NCBI RefSeq assembly: GCF_001937445.1
Contig: NZ_MSKS01000009.1
Span: 1-64,000 of the forward strand
Direction: 5' to 3'
DNA length: 64,000 bases
Source: Actinomyces oris
GTDB taxonomy: Bacteria > Actinomycetota > Actinomycetes > Actinomycetales > Actinomycetaceae
Shown here: piece after piece, positions 19,301-26,120 of the stretch
Layout: each line of letters starts with the position of its first letter
Numbering within the stretch: position 1 is the first letter of the stretch
Notes under the pieces: generated by a model
Database searches by the model: none
The model's input: the letters and a program-made list of their open reading frames with translations, nothing else
What the model was told of the DNA's origin: nothing
Program-made: the position numbers and the translations under genes

Positions 19301-19761
19301 CGCTCGCCGGCCTGCACGGCCTGGAGGAGGCTGACACCCAGGACGCCCTGGGAGTGGCCGATGGCGCTCACCGGGGCGTGGGCGGCCGGGTCGATACCGG
19401 CGCCGGGCAGCGAGGCCAGGGCCGCGTGCTGGGCCATGAGGATGCCTGGCACGGAGACGTCTGCGCCGTCGGCGGTGGTGCGGTACTGGGGGGCGACCGG
19501 AGCGGCCTCGTCGTCCAGGAGCCGTGAGCCACGCGGGGTCACGGTGAGCAGCTCGGTGGCCACGGGGGCCAGGCGCTCGGCCACGGCCCGGTCGACCGCC
19601 ACGACGTCATCGGCCAGGGCATGGTCCAGGGAGACCAGGTCGGCCAGCGTCTGGCGCCAGGGGGTGGCCTGTCCTCCGAAGGTGATGATGTAGGGCTCGC
19701 CTCCGCTCAGGCGCTCAGCGATGGTGGTCGCGGGGCTGGGGGCTTGCGAGTTCGTGTGCAC
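10309..19761 (-). CDS. fas: Type I fatty acid synthase, single-chain multidomain
   Basis: Makes long-chain acyl-CoA from acetyl-CoA, malonyl-CoA and NAD(P)H in the cytoplasm. The 3150-residue chain (from the GTG at 19761, after GAAGGA) is close to mycobacterial FAS-I in length and domain order. Seen in order: acyltransferase with GHSQG (Ser137); enoyl reductase around LLAGMTPTTVDPA (~415); MaoC-like dehydratase with FNPIHTSYN (His1268); malonyl/palmitoyl transferase with GHSLGEY (Ser1472); an Ala/Pro-rich linker; ACP with GVSSRRNQLL (~1857); ketoreductase (~2185); ketosynthase with SACAT (Cys2782), HDTSTG and GHAKG. The frame is open far upstream, into the accD antisense zone, but that part has no FAS homology. 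Acyl-CoA carboxylase genes lie just upstream and AcpS downstream. Confidence 0.97.
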   Translation of the reverse strand: MHTNSQAPSPATTIAERLSGGEPYIITFGGQATPWRQTLADLVSLDHALADDVVAVDRAVAERLAPVATELLTVTPRGSRLLDDEAAPVAPQYRTTADGADVSVPGILMAQHAALASLPGAGIDPAAHAPVSAIGHSQGVLGVSLLQAVQAGERESVIEVHAIARLIGAAATRTTRRLDLGTVGESTPMLSVRGVTRSVLDAVLARVPGSERISVGVTNGRQAHILSGRPADLESVVTALEAAAARSAKARKDRRRGGAVLAPVTEFLTTSVPFHTPLLAGAVDDVAAWAATCGLNEKLARELATAVLIDPVDWPGLVTGALAAGSDAPVRTVLDLGPGNVLVRLTEGVVAGTGTTVVPAGTAKAIDDLDRAGAAPRPGVDRSRFAPRITRLPDGRLTLDTAFTRLTGRSAVLLAGMTPTTVDPAIVAAAANAGYWAELAGGGQTTPAVLTENLQGLEEALELGRTAAFNAMFMDRYLWNLHLGTQRLLSKARAGGAPIDGITISAGIPEFEEATALLERLHAEGFPYIAFKPGTVDQIRQVLAIARAVPDSPVIIQIEDGHAGGHHSWEDLDTMLLATYDAIRAVTNVVLVVGGGIGTPTRAADYLTGRWAEAYGTAAAPVDGVMIGTAAMTCLEAKTNDDVKQLLVDTPGIPEDSGVEGGWVASGESIGGMTSGLSHLRADLYEIDNSSARASRLIQELAGDEAAMAARRQEMIDALAKTAKPYFGDVEEMTYLQWATRYAELCVAPHEGRCATRADWADEGWYDRFIDLLHRIEARLSRADHGEIPTLFADYDAVIDSDAALASLAEHYPSAASTLVEPVDAAWFVDLCRKHPKPVPFVPVVDADILRWWGTDSLWQSQDPRYTADQVRIIPGPVAVAGITTINEPVGELLGRFETAAVEALQDAGTGEQEAAGRLGAAPAVADGVLAAPVADAKELVQVAPHVLWNGHLTVNPATVLGDDAYNVVARPDVAEDVYDLDIRLDTHWDGTPGGDKIHAVRRLVVPLRLARAWDGAAPLVDPERISETMNDLLRATAGVGAVSITGDNVDHLPEVRPAQDGATDVLGRPATQPFGTIHGSFTLASNLGHDHASVTADALPADLSAAPFVPDALLGPCWPVVYAALGSVVEDGMPLIEGLLGAVHLDHTIDLHLTLHQLQEAAATTSPTINVTGWVAALEESSAGRVVDVRLELTDACDGTVVALMRERFAIRGRASGNAVPSAPELAGGTGRKTAPAARRILRRTTVTAPADMTAFARVTGDFNPIHTSYNAARVAGMEAPLVHGMWLSATAQQVAASTAADGSRHVLAGWTYFMTGPVELNDDVEITVERTGLVVGGGYVLEVVCRINGEVVSRGTAVTTPEPTAYVYPGQGIQAPGMGLDEMNSSKAAREIWERADAHTRAELGFSVINLVRDNPTEMTARGVTYRHPEGLLNLTQFTQVALATVAMATTARLAEAGALVDNAAFAGHSLGEYTALSAYGHVMPVETTISIVFQRGSTMHSLVPRDADGASNYRMGALRPNQAGIKADEVEAYVRSISQATGEFLQIVNHNLAGVQYAVAGTIKGLDALAADARAKAKARGGKNPFMFVPGIDVPFHSEVLRPGVPEFRTRLLELVPENLDVERLVGHYVPNLVARPFALTQDFARSILQVVPSEPVEEILANWDSWVKRPTELARVLLVELLAWQFASPVRWIETQEVLLSSPSEGGLGIEHIVEVGLAGSPTLANLATNTLRLPQHAGRHVTVHNARRDEARVLATDTDPAVELTEPDFDVPAAQEPATEAEAPAQSAAAEQAPAPAAEAAPAAAAPAAAGPVDDLPFGATDALTVLLAHASRIRPEQIGATDTTETLTNGVSSRRNQLLMDLGTELELASIDGAADADMTALAATVAKGAPGYKAFGPVLTEAIRVGLGRLLGPSGVRASRIADRVTGTWGLGQGWVSHVTAALFLGTREGSSMRGEDLASLGSSAPLTSASAVDALIDSAVQAVAADHGVAVSKPSAGGAGGAVVDSAALDAFAQSVTGSEGVLATTARTLLDALGLAEKATVPADADDEASRTRAAMAALDAELGAGWVKSVTPAFAPERAVLIDDRWATAREDVARLGSGETDLDAFRRLLAPERFVGLGQAVADHAAWWAKQVKASDLADGAERAAVLTAIAQAAPKAPQAGDPTVRWSEDVAVVTGVAPGSIAAAVVGELLAGGATVVATNSRLTHERLEFATTLYREHAAAGAKLWMVPSNLSSYRDVDALAEWIGNDQVVTSGGSTKVVKEALVPTLLFPFAAPRVSGTLADAGPAAESQTRLLLWSVERTIAALSAIGTDTHVDHRLHVVLPGSPNRGTFGGDGAYGEVKSALDAIVNRWSSERAWAQRVTLAHPRIGWVKGTGLMGGNDPLVAAVEAAGVRTWTTEEIASELTDLCTTEVRTRAAQAPVTADLTGGLGDDIDLVALRENAAAQGAEPTEETEAPAVIKALPTPVVPTQPTAPQWGEVSADLDDLVVIISTGEVSTWGSGRTRREAELGMSSGEDVDLTAAGVLELAWGMGLLTWQDSPKAGWYDTDGEMVEESDILERYRDEVVARCGIRQFVDDGVIAPIADEEVIVYLDRDITLSVPDEATARTIEASDPEHTLVVPDAETGEWTVTRLAGSLARVPRRAALSRTVGGQFPRDFDPERWGIPASMTQGMDPIASWNLVTTVDAFLSAGFTPAELLKAVHPSDVASTQGTGFGGMESMRKMFVGRFLGEERPSDILQEALPNVVAAHVMQSYIGGYGAMVQPVSACATAAVSIEEGWDKIALGKADVVVAGAIDDISIESVVGFGNMNATAEAAAMRAKGISDRHFSRANDRRRGGFVEAEGGGTVILARGSVAARMGLPVAGVVGFVSSYADGAHTSIPAPGLGALGAGRGGRSSRLAKALAALGVEADDIALVSKHDTSTGANDPNESELHTRLARALGRSEGNSLVVVSQKTITGHAKGGAAVFQVAGLTEILASGVAPGNASLDVVDAPLAKDAFWVWPRRPIRLAGRGGQDGRVPGAGPVRAGLLTSLGFGHVSGLIAIVHPGAFEAALRQAEGQEAVDAWLASANARLAAGTRRRRAGMIGRAPLFEQVQGRRLGEESKQRDPHEVEAAMLLDPDARLGSDGVYHTGE

Positions 19762-19894
19762 GGTAGTGGTGTCCTTCGGTGTTGCGACGGCGTGGTCGGT
19801 GGTCTCGGAACGGTTACCAGAACTGAGGTCAGGTGAAGACGGGGAACGGGGTGAACGCGGTGAAAGCGGCGGCAAGTGGGACTCGGAGCCGGGG

Positions 19895-21526
19895 TCAGAG
19901 GGGGATGTTGTCATGCTTCTTGGGCGACTCGGGACGGGCGTCGTTCTTGGCACGCAGGGCGGCCAGTGAGTCGACGATGACGTTGCGGGTGTCCTCGGGG
20001 GCGATGACGGCGTCGATCTCTCCGATGGCCACGGCCTTGTCGGGGTTGATGACGGCATCGGTGTACTTGGCCACGAGCCGCTCGTGCTCGGCCGCGGCGG
20101 CCTCCTCCCCCTGCTCGTCACGGACCTTGGCCAGGTCGCGGCGGTGGATGATGCCCACGGCACCGGTGGCGCCCAGGACGGCGATCTCGGCCCCCGGCCA
20201 GCAGAAGTTGAGGTCGGCACCGATGGCCTTGGAGCCCATGACGATGTAGGCGCCGCCGTAGGCCTTGCGCAGGACGATCGTCACCAGTGGCACGGTGGCG
20301 GTGGCGTAGGCGTTAATGACCTTGGCGCCGCGGCGGATGATGCCGGCGTGCTCCTGCTCGGCTCCGGGACGGTAGCCGGGGACGTCGACGAAGGTGACCA
20401 CCGGCAGTCCGAAGGCGTCGCAGAAGCGCACGAAGCGGGCGAGCTTTTCGGAGGCGTCGACGTCCAGGGTGCCGGCGTCCACCAGCGGCTGGTTGGCGAC
20501 GATCCCCACCGGGCGGCCCTCGAAGCAGGCGAAGCCGACCACGACATTGGTGGCGAACTCCTCCTGGACCTGGACGAGCTCGCCATGGTCGACGACGGCT
20601 GAGACCACCTCGACGACGTCGTAGGCCTGCCGGGTGGAGGCCGGGACGATCTCGCCGACGCTGCGGGCAGCCTCGGCGTCGGCCTGCGCGTCGGCGTCGT
20701 CGTAGGCGTACAGGGGGGCACTGACCTCGGCCGAGGAGGGCAGGTAGGCTAGGAAGGTGCGGACCTGCCCCAGCGCGTCCTCCTCATCGTCGGCCACGTA
20801 GTGGACGACGCCGGAGACCGAGCCGTGGATCTTCGCACCGCCGAGGTCCTCGGCGCTGATCTGCTCACCGGTCACGGCGCGTACGACGTCAGGGCCGGTG
20901 ACGAACATGTGGGAGGCCTGGCGGGTGGCGATGACGAAGTCGGTCAGGGCCGGGCTGTAGACGGCGCCACCGGCGCAGGGTCCCAGGATGACGCTGATCT
21001 GCGGGACCAGCCCGGAGGCGGCGCAGGTGCGGTTGAAGATGCGTCCGTACTGGCGCAGGGCGCCCACGCCCTCCTGGATCTTGGCGCCACCGGAGTCGAT
21101 GAGCCCGATGACGGGGATGCGCAGGCGCAGGGCGTCGTCCAGGAGGCGGACGATCTTGTCCCCCTCGATGGTGCCCAGGGCGCCACCGGAGACGGAGAAG
21201 TCCTGGGAGTAGACGGCCACCTGCCGGCCGTCAATCTGACCGAAGCCGGTGACGACGCCTGAGGGTCGGGCCTTGTCGCCGGCGCCCGAACCGGTGTAGC
21301 GGCCGATCTCCAGGAAGGTGGAGTCGTCGAGCAGGTCGTTGATGCGCTCGCGGGCGGTGCGCTTGCCCTTGGCGTGCTGACGGGCGGCGGCGCGCTCCTC
21401 TGCCTCCCGGTCGACGCGGGCGATGCGCTGGCGGAAGGCAGTGGTGGCGACCGAGTCGGCCATGGTGCTTCCCTGGGCCGGTGTCTCGGCAGGTGCTCCG
21501 GGGCCGGAGAGGGGATCGGTGGTCAC
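19895..21526 (-). CDS. accD: Acyl-CoA carboxylase beta (carboxyltransferase) subunit, AccD/PccB type
   Basis: Transfers CO2 from carboxybiotin to acetyl- or propionyl-CoA. The 543-residue protein joins the N and C carboxyltransferase halves: KRTARERINDLLDD, RPSGVVTGFGQIDGR, SGGALGTIEGDKI and DSGGAKIQEGVGAL in the first, and RPVGIVANQP, FVDVPGYRPGAEQE and RKAYGGAYIVMGSK in the second. It is of the actinobacterial beta-subunit type. The GTG at 21526 lies 3 bases after the alpha-subunit stop, with GAGGAGG overlapping the end of that gene, so the two are translationally coupled. Position next to fas indicates malonyl-CoA supply; propionyl-CoA use cannot be excluded from sequence. Confidence 0.93.
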   Translation of the reverse strand: MTTDPLSGPGAPAETPAQGSTMADSVATTAFRQRIARVDREAEERAAARQHAKGKRTARERINDLLDDSTFLEIGRYTGSGAGDKARPSGVVTGFGQIDGRQVAVYSQDFSVSGGALGTIEGDKIVRLLDDALRLRIPVIGLIDSGGAKIQEGVGALRQYGRIFNRTCAASGLVPQISVILGPCAGGAVYSPALTDFVIATRQASHMFVTGPDVVRAVTGEQISAEDLGGAKIHGSVSGVVHYVADDEEDALGQVRTFLAYLPSSAEVSAPLYAYDDADAQADAEAARSVGEIVPASTRQAYDVVEVVSAVVDHGELVQVQEEFATNVVVGFACFEGRPVGIVANQPLVDAGTLDVDASEKLARFVRFCDAFGLPVVTFVDVPGYRPGAEQEHAGIIRRGAKVINAYATATVPLVTIVLRKAYGGAYIVMGSKAIGADLNFCWPGAEIAVLGATGAVGIIHRRDLAKVRDEQGEEAAAAEHERLVAKYTDAVINPDKAVAIGEIDAVIAPEDTRNVIVDSLAALRAKNDARPESPKKHDNIPL

Positions 21527-21529
21527 GGT

Positions 21530-23365
21530 TCAGGCCTCCTCGGAGCCGTTCTCGGGGGTGTGCATGCGCACCAGGACGTCGCCGGCCGAGACGGTGCGTC
21601 CGGCGCTGACGGGGATCTCTGAGATGGTGCCGTCGCTGGGTGCGTGGACGTAGTTCTCCATCTTCATGGACTCCAGGACCACGAGCAGGTCGCCCTGACA
21701 GACCCGCTGGCCCGGCTCCACACAGATACGGGTGACGATGGCCTGCATAGGGGCGGCGATGACGCCGGGCTCACTGCCGGCGGTCCCGGTATCACCGGGA
21801 GCTGCGCCTCGAGGTGAGCGGGTCCCGCCCGAACGGCCGCGCAGCGGCTGGGCCCGGTTGCTGCGGGAGCTGAAGCCTCGCGCCGGGTTGGAGGGGGCGA
21901 GGATCCCGTCGGGCAGGGTCAACTGCATGCGGCGGCCGTTGAGCTCGATGATGTAGCTGGAGCGGGTGCGCGGGTTGGCGGCCGTCTCCGCCGAGCCGTC
22001 GGCCTGCGACGTCGCCGTGGCGTCGTCGAGATCGGGCAGCACCTCCTTCTCGATCCACCGCGTGGTCACGGCCAGCCGCCCGGCGCTGTCGGGTGCGGTG
22101 AAGTCGGGGCGGGTGAGGACCTCGGCGTGCAGGGCGGTGCACACGGTGACGCCTTCGACCACCGTCTCCCGCAGGGCGCGCCGGGCTCGGGCGATGGCCT
22201 GCTCCCGGCTGGCGCCGGTGACGATGATCTTGGCGAGCATCGGGTCGAACAAGGGCGTGACAACATCGCCTTCGGTGACTCCGGACTCGATGCGGATCCC
22301 GGGGCCGGCCGGCCAGCGCAGGCGGGTGATGGCGCCGGTGGAGGGGGCCAGACCGCGCGTGGGGTCCTCACAGGTGATGCGCAGCTCGAGGCTGTGACCT
22401 CGGGGCTTGTTGACCTGCCCGAGGTGACCGCCCTCGGCGATGCGCAGCTGGACCTCGACCAGATCGGTGCCGGTGACCTCCTCAGTGACGCAGTGCTCCA
22501 CCTGAAGACGGGGGTTGACCTCCAGGAACCAGACATCGCCCTCGGGAGTCAGGAGGAACTCGCAGGTGGCCACCCCGACGTAGTCGACCGTCTCCAGGAG
22601 GCGACGGGAGGCCTCAATGAGACGGTCGTGAACGCCCTCAGGCAGGAAGGGGGCCGGAGCCTCCTCGAGGAGCTTCTGGTTGCGTCGCTGCAGGGAGCAG
22701 TCGCGGGTGGAGACCACGGCGAACCCGCCATGACAGTCGCGGGCGCACTGAGTCTCGATATGGCGTGCGGCCGTGACGAACCGCTCCAGGATGAGGGTTC
22801 CGCCGCCCTGCGCCGCAGACTCGAAGGCCGGGGTGGCCCTGACCTCGTCGTCGTTGTGCAGGACGGTGATGCCACGCCCGCCACCGCCGTCAGTGCGCTT
22901 CAGGGCCACCGGGTAGCCGTGGGCGGCGGCGAAGGCGATGACGGTCTCGGCGTCGGTGACCGAGTCGGTGATGCCCGGCACCGGGGCGACCTGGGCCCGC
23001 TCGGCGGTGGCCCGGGCGCTCATCTTGTCCCCGAGGGCATCCATGGCCTCAGGCGAGGGACCGACCCAGGTGATACCGGCATTGATGACGGAGCGGGCGA
23101 AGTCAGCGTCCTCGGACAGGAACCCGTAACCGGGGTGGATGGCATCGGCACCGGTGGCATGAGCCATCTCGAGCAGCGCCGCCGCATCGGTGTAGGACGA
23201 TCCCTCGGGCAACGCGTAGGCCTCGTCGGCAAGTTCTGCCGCGGGGCTCATCAGGTCCTCGGGCGTGTACGGAAGGATCGACGTCGCCCCCAGATCGCGG
23301 GCGGTTCGCACGATACGCAGTGCGATCTCGCCACGGTTGGCGATGAGGATGCGGGAGAGGGTCAC
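21530..23365 (-). CDS. accA: Acyl-CoA carboxylase alpha subunit (biotin carboxylase plus biotin carrier)
   Basis: ATP-dependent carboxylation of biotin for the partner beta subunit. The 611-residue chain has an N-terminal biotin carboxylase: ILIANRGEIALRIVRTA, HPGYGFLSEDADFA, the ATP-grasp glycine loop DGGGGRGITVL and the catalytic FLEVNPRLQVEHCVTE. A linker rich in Arg and Gly leads to the C-terminal biotinyl domain with ESMKMENYV, where the Lys is biotinylated (ESMKM in place of the commoner EAMKM). AAGGAG lies 7 nt before the GTG at 23365; a TTG one codon earlier is too close. First gene of the acc-fas unit. Confidence 0.93.
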   Translation of the reverse strand: MTLSRILIANRGEIALRIVRTARDLGATSILPYTPEDLMSPAAELADEAYALPEGSSYTDAAALLEMAHATGADAIHPGYGFLSEDADFARSVINAGITWVGPSPEAMDALGDKMSARATAERAQVAPVPGITDSVTDAETVIAFAAAHGYPVALKRTDGGGGRGITVLHNDDEVRATPAFESAAQGGGTLILERFVTAARHIETQCARDCHGGFAVVSTRDCSLQRRNQKLLEEAPAPFLPEGVHDRLIEASRRLLETVDYVGVATCEFLLTPEGDVWFLEVNPRLQVEHCVTEEVTGTDLVEVQLRIAEGGHLGQVNKPRGHSLELRITCEDPTRGLAPSTGAITRLRWPAGPGIRIESGVTEGDVVTPLFDPMLAKIIVTGASREQAIARARRALRETVVEGVTVCTALHAEVLTRPDFTAPDSAGRLAVTTRWIEKEVLPDLDDATATSQADGSAETAANPRTRSSYIIELNGRRMQLTLPDGILAPSNPARGFSSRSNRAQPLRGRSGGTRSPRGAAPGDTGTAGSEPGVIAAPMQAIVTRICVEPGQRVCQGDLLVVLESMKMENYVHAPSDGTISEIPVSAGRTVSAGDVLVRMHTPENGSEEA

Positions 23366-23754
23366 CAAGAGTCTCCTTACCTGGACTTACCTGGACGGTG
23401 CCGGGCTGACGGCGGGCCCTCCTCGGGCCTGCGGGGTGGATCCGCGCCTTCCCTGCAGTCGTCGAGGGGCAGCTCCACTGGACACTGACGTTACGTGGTC
23501 AGGGCACCACATTCCATTTGTGGAAACCTCACAAAGACCAAGAGTTGCGTTGGTGTAACAGTCGAGACCCCAGTGATAGGGCGGCATAACGGGGGCCTCA
23601 CAAAGGCGCTCCTCGTCCCTCGAGCACCTTTGAGGTTTCCCACAAGCCTCGTGAGACGACGTGGCTCTACGTACCGGCTGCCACATCTGCATCACGAGCC
23701 TCTCCTCTAGCGGGGTGTCGATTCCAGCCACGGTCAGTGCCCCCCTCGGCGCCG
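23366..23754. promoter_or_regulatory. Leader region of the acc-fas unit with a repeated motif
   Basis: This 389-bp gap separates rpe from the acyl-CoA carboxylase gene. It contains no plausible gene. Three related motifs are visible: GTGGAAACCTCACAAAG at 23520-23536, GGGCCTCACAAAGG near 23593-23606, and the inverted copy CACCTTTGAGGTTTCCCAC at 23625-23643. A short direct repeat, TTACCTGGAC, lies near 23378-23396. The arrangement looks like a regulator-binding region for fatty acid synthesis genes; the regulator is unknown and no clean -35/-10 pair could be assigned. Confidence 0.4.
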
Positions 23755-24450
23755 TCAACGGCCGCTGCACGTGTCATGGCGGTGCGAGGAGGCCACCTCA
23801 CGCAGCTGGCAGATGGCGGCCAGGGCGTCGTCGGCTCGGTAGACCGCTGAGCCGGCGACGAAGACATCCGCCCCGGCCTCGGCCGCGCGCTCAATGGACT
23901 GGATGGTGATGCCGCCATCGACCTGCACGCGCAGGTCGAGCCCTCTGGCGCCGACCAGCTCGCGAGCCCGACGGATCTTGGGCAGCATCGACTCGATGAA
24001 GGACTGGCCTCCGAAGCCCGGCTCCACGGTCATGAGCAGGAGGAGGTCGAACTCCCCCAGCACATCGGCGACGGTCTCCAAGGGGGTGGCGGGTCTCAGG
24101 GCGATGCCCGCACCGGCGCCGAGCCGGTGGAGCTCGCGCGCCAGACGCACCGGCGCCGTCGTGGCCTCGGCATGGGGGGTGACGATCTGGCAACCGGCCT
24201 CGGCGTAGGCCGGTGCCCAGCGGTCGGCGTCGCGGATCATGAGGTGGGCGTCCACAGGCAGCGAGGAGTGGGCGAGCACCGCCTCGACCACCGGCAGCCC
24301 CCAGGACAGGTTGGGTACGAAATGGTTGTCCATGACATCGACATGGATCCCGTCGGCGCCTCGGGCGCCGTCGTCTCCCGTGACCCGGTCGAGCTCGTCG
24401 GCCAGGTGGGCGATGTCGCAGTTGAGGATCGAGGGGTGGATGGCCGTCAT
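23755..24450 (-). CDS. rpe: Ribulose-phosphate 3-epimerase
   Basis: Interconverts ribulose 5-phosphate and xylulose 5-phosphate in the pentose phosphate pathway. The 231-residue TIM barrel shows the conserved pieces [17 protein letters not shown], the metal-binding stretch [22 protein letters not shown], the [20 protein letters not shown] loop and QVDGGI. GAGGAG sits 7 nt before the ATG at 24450, which decides this start; upstream in-frame codons read into the end of rsmB. The gene overlaps nothing in its own frame but starts 39 bases inside the 3' end of rsmB, so the pair is translationally linked. Confidence 0.95.
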   Translation of the reverse strand: MTAIHPSILNCDIAHLADELDRVTGDDGARGADGIHVDVMDNHFVPNLSWGLPVVEAVLAHSSLPVDAHLMIRDADRWAPAYAEAGCQIVTPHAEATTAPVRLARELHRLGAGAGIALRPATPLETVADVLGEFDLLLLMTVEPGFGGQSFIESMLPKIRRARELVGARGLDLRVQVDGGITIQSIERAAEAGADVFVAGSAVYRADDALAAICQLREVASSHRHDTCSGR

Positions 24451-24488
24451 CGGGATGCTCCTCATGATGTGCTGGTGCGGGTGGTCGA

Positions 24489-26120
24489 TCAGCTGGTGCG
24501 GCGCAGCAAGGCGCAGAACATGGCGTCGGTACCGTCGAGGTGGGGCCACAGCTGAAGCGTCTCCCGGTCGGCTCCGGCCGGTGGCTGCGGGGCCAGACGG
24601 GTGGCGACGTCCCCGGCGTGCAGGGACTCAGTGCGCAGGCCCTCGCGCTCCAGACGGCGCGTCACGTCACGCACCACGAGACTCGTCTCCAGGGTGTGCG
24701 GGGAGCAGGTCACGTAGGTCACCACTCCCCCTCGCCGCACGGCGCGCAGCGCGCTGGCCAGCAGCTCGCGCTGAAGCTCGGCCAGGACGGTGACGTCCCC
24801 CGGCTCTCGGCGCCAACGGGCCTCGGGGCGACGGCGCAGTGATCCGAGGCCCGTGCAGGGGGCGTCGACCAGGACCCGGTCGTAGGCGCCGGGCTCATCG
24901 CGGCCCAGGTTGCGTCCGTCGCCGCATCGCACTCTGGCCACGTCCGGTGCGATGGCGCGCAGGGCGGAGCGCACCAGGTCGGCCCGGTGGGGGCTGACCT
25001 CATTGGCCAGCAGACGGGCGCCCGTCTGCACGGCCCTCGCCGCGAGCAGGGCGGCCTTGCCGCCGGGCCCGGCGCACAGGTCCAGCCAGTGCTCGTCGCG
25101 GCCCTCGAGGGGAGCATGCGCCGCCATGAGCGCCACCAGCTGGCTGCCCTCGTCCTCAACCCCGGCCCGCGAGTCGCGGATTGCCTCGATCCGGCCCGGG
25201 TCTCCCCCGACCATGACGACGGCGAGGGGACTGATCCTGCCAGGTCGCGGCTCGACGTCGTGGGCCCGGTCGGCCTTGCGAGCGACCTTGGCCAGCGCCT
25301 CTGGGGCGATGAGGCCGGGCCTGGCGCACAGCACCACCTCGGGGTCGACGTTGTCCGCCGCCAGGAGCGCCTCGAGCTCATCGCCGCTGCGGCCGTGAGT
25401 GGCCAGGGCCTGACGCAGCGCCTTGACGATCCACTCCGGGTGCGACTGAGTGCGGGCCAGAGCGGCCGTCTCATCGGGTGCGTCCCGGCGCAGTACCGCC
25501 ATCCAAGAGTCCAGGTCCCGCTCACTGAGCCGACGCATGACCGCGTTGACGAAGGTGGCTGCGCCGCGCCCGCAGGAGGTGGTGGCCAAATCCACGGTGG
25601 TGCTCACGGCGGCGTGCTGGGCAACCCTCATCCCCATGAGCTGGTGGGCCCCCAGGCGCAGGACGTCGAGCACGGCCACGTCGATGCGCTCCAGGGGACG
25701 GTCCGTACAGGCAGCGATCATGGCGTCGTAGCGCCCCCGAAGCCGCAGGGTCCCGTAGGTCAGAGCGGTGGCGAAGCCGGCGTCGCGCCGATCCAGGTCG
25801 GCGGCCTCCAACAGCTCGGGCAGGAGAAGATTGGCGAAAGCGTCATCGCGGCGAACACGGGTGAGTACCTCCAGAGCCACCTGACGCGCCGAGCCTGATC
25901 GGCCCCGCGCCGGGCGCGCCGACGCACCCGCCTGCGGGCCGTCCTGCTTGAAGGCGCGCCGGCCCTGGGCTCGCCGACCCTGGTGAGGACCGCCGCGCTC
26001 ACGTCGCCTGCCACGTTGCTCCCGGCGTCTGCCGGGCTCGTCGCCCCGCCCGCGGCCTGCGCCTCGCCGGTTCTCGTTGTGGCCGCCCGATGCGCCCCGG
26101 CGTGCCGATCGCTCCCCCAT
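24489..26120 (-). CDS. rsmB: 16S rRNA (cytosine-967-C5)-methyltransferase
   Basis: SAM-dependent methylation of C967 in 16S rRNA. The 543-residue product has an NusB-like RNA-binding N-domain (from [20 protein letters not shown]) and a Rossmann methyltransferase with [17 protein letters not shown] for SAM binding. The two catalytic cysteines are in [15 protein letters not shown] (~420) and VTCSPHTLE (~469). An unusual first ~75 residues are dense in Arg, Gly and Gln, with GRG- and RRR-type repeats and no predicted fold; this may bind RNA. The ATG overlaps the fmt stop by one base (TGATG), so the two are translationally coupled. Confidence 0.93.
   Translation of the reverse strand: MGERSARRGASGGHNENRRGAGRGRGDEPGRRREQRGRRRERGGPHQGRRAQGRRAFKQDGPQAGASARPARGRSGSARQVALEVLTRVRRDDAFANLLLPELLEAADLDRRDAGFATALTYGTLRLRGRYDAMIAACTDRPLERIDVAVLDVLRLGAHQLMGMRVAQHAAVSTTVDLATTSCGRGAATFVNAVMRRLSERDLDSWMAVLRRDAPDETAALARTQSHPEWIVKALRQALATHGRSGDELEALLAADNVDPEVVLCARPGLIAPEALAKVARKADRAHDVEPRPGRISPLAVVMVGGDPGRIEAIRDSRAGVEDEGSQLVALMAAHAPLEGRDEHWLDLCAGPGGKAALLAARAVQTGARLLANEVSPHRADLVRSALRAIAPDVARVRCGDGRNLGRDEPGAYDRVLVDAPCTGLGSLRRRPEARWRREPGDVTVLAELQRELLASALRAVRRGGVVTYVTCSPHTLETSLVVRDVTRRLEREGLRTESLHAGDVATRLAPQPPAGADRETLQLWPHLDGTDAMFCALLRRTS

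Noticed and set aside
14869-19527. A 1552-residue open frame on the + strand, antisense to the fatty acid synthase gene
   Set aside because: High GC with strong third-position bias keeps antisense frames open. The translation is Gly/His/Asp/Val-rich low complexity without a domain, and the opposite strand is a clear FAS-I.
19762-20220. Upstream extension of the fas reading frame into the accD region
   Set aside because: The extra ~150 residues are Ser/Pro/Arg-rich, run in another frame of accD, and have no FAS similarity. A GTG with a ribosome site at 19761 fits better.
23387-23770. Possible small gene between rpe and the carboxylase gene
   Set aside because: Arg/Ser/Pro-rich translation without a start signal; the region carries repeated regulatory-looking motifs.
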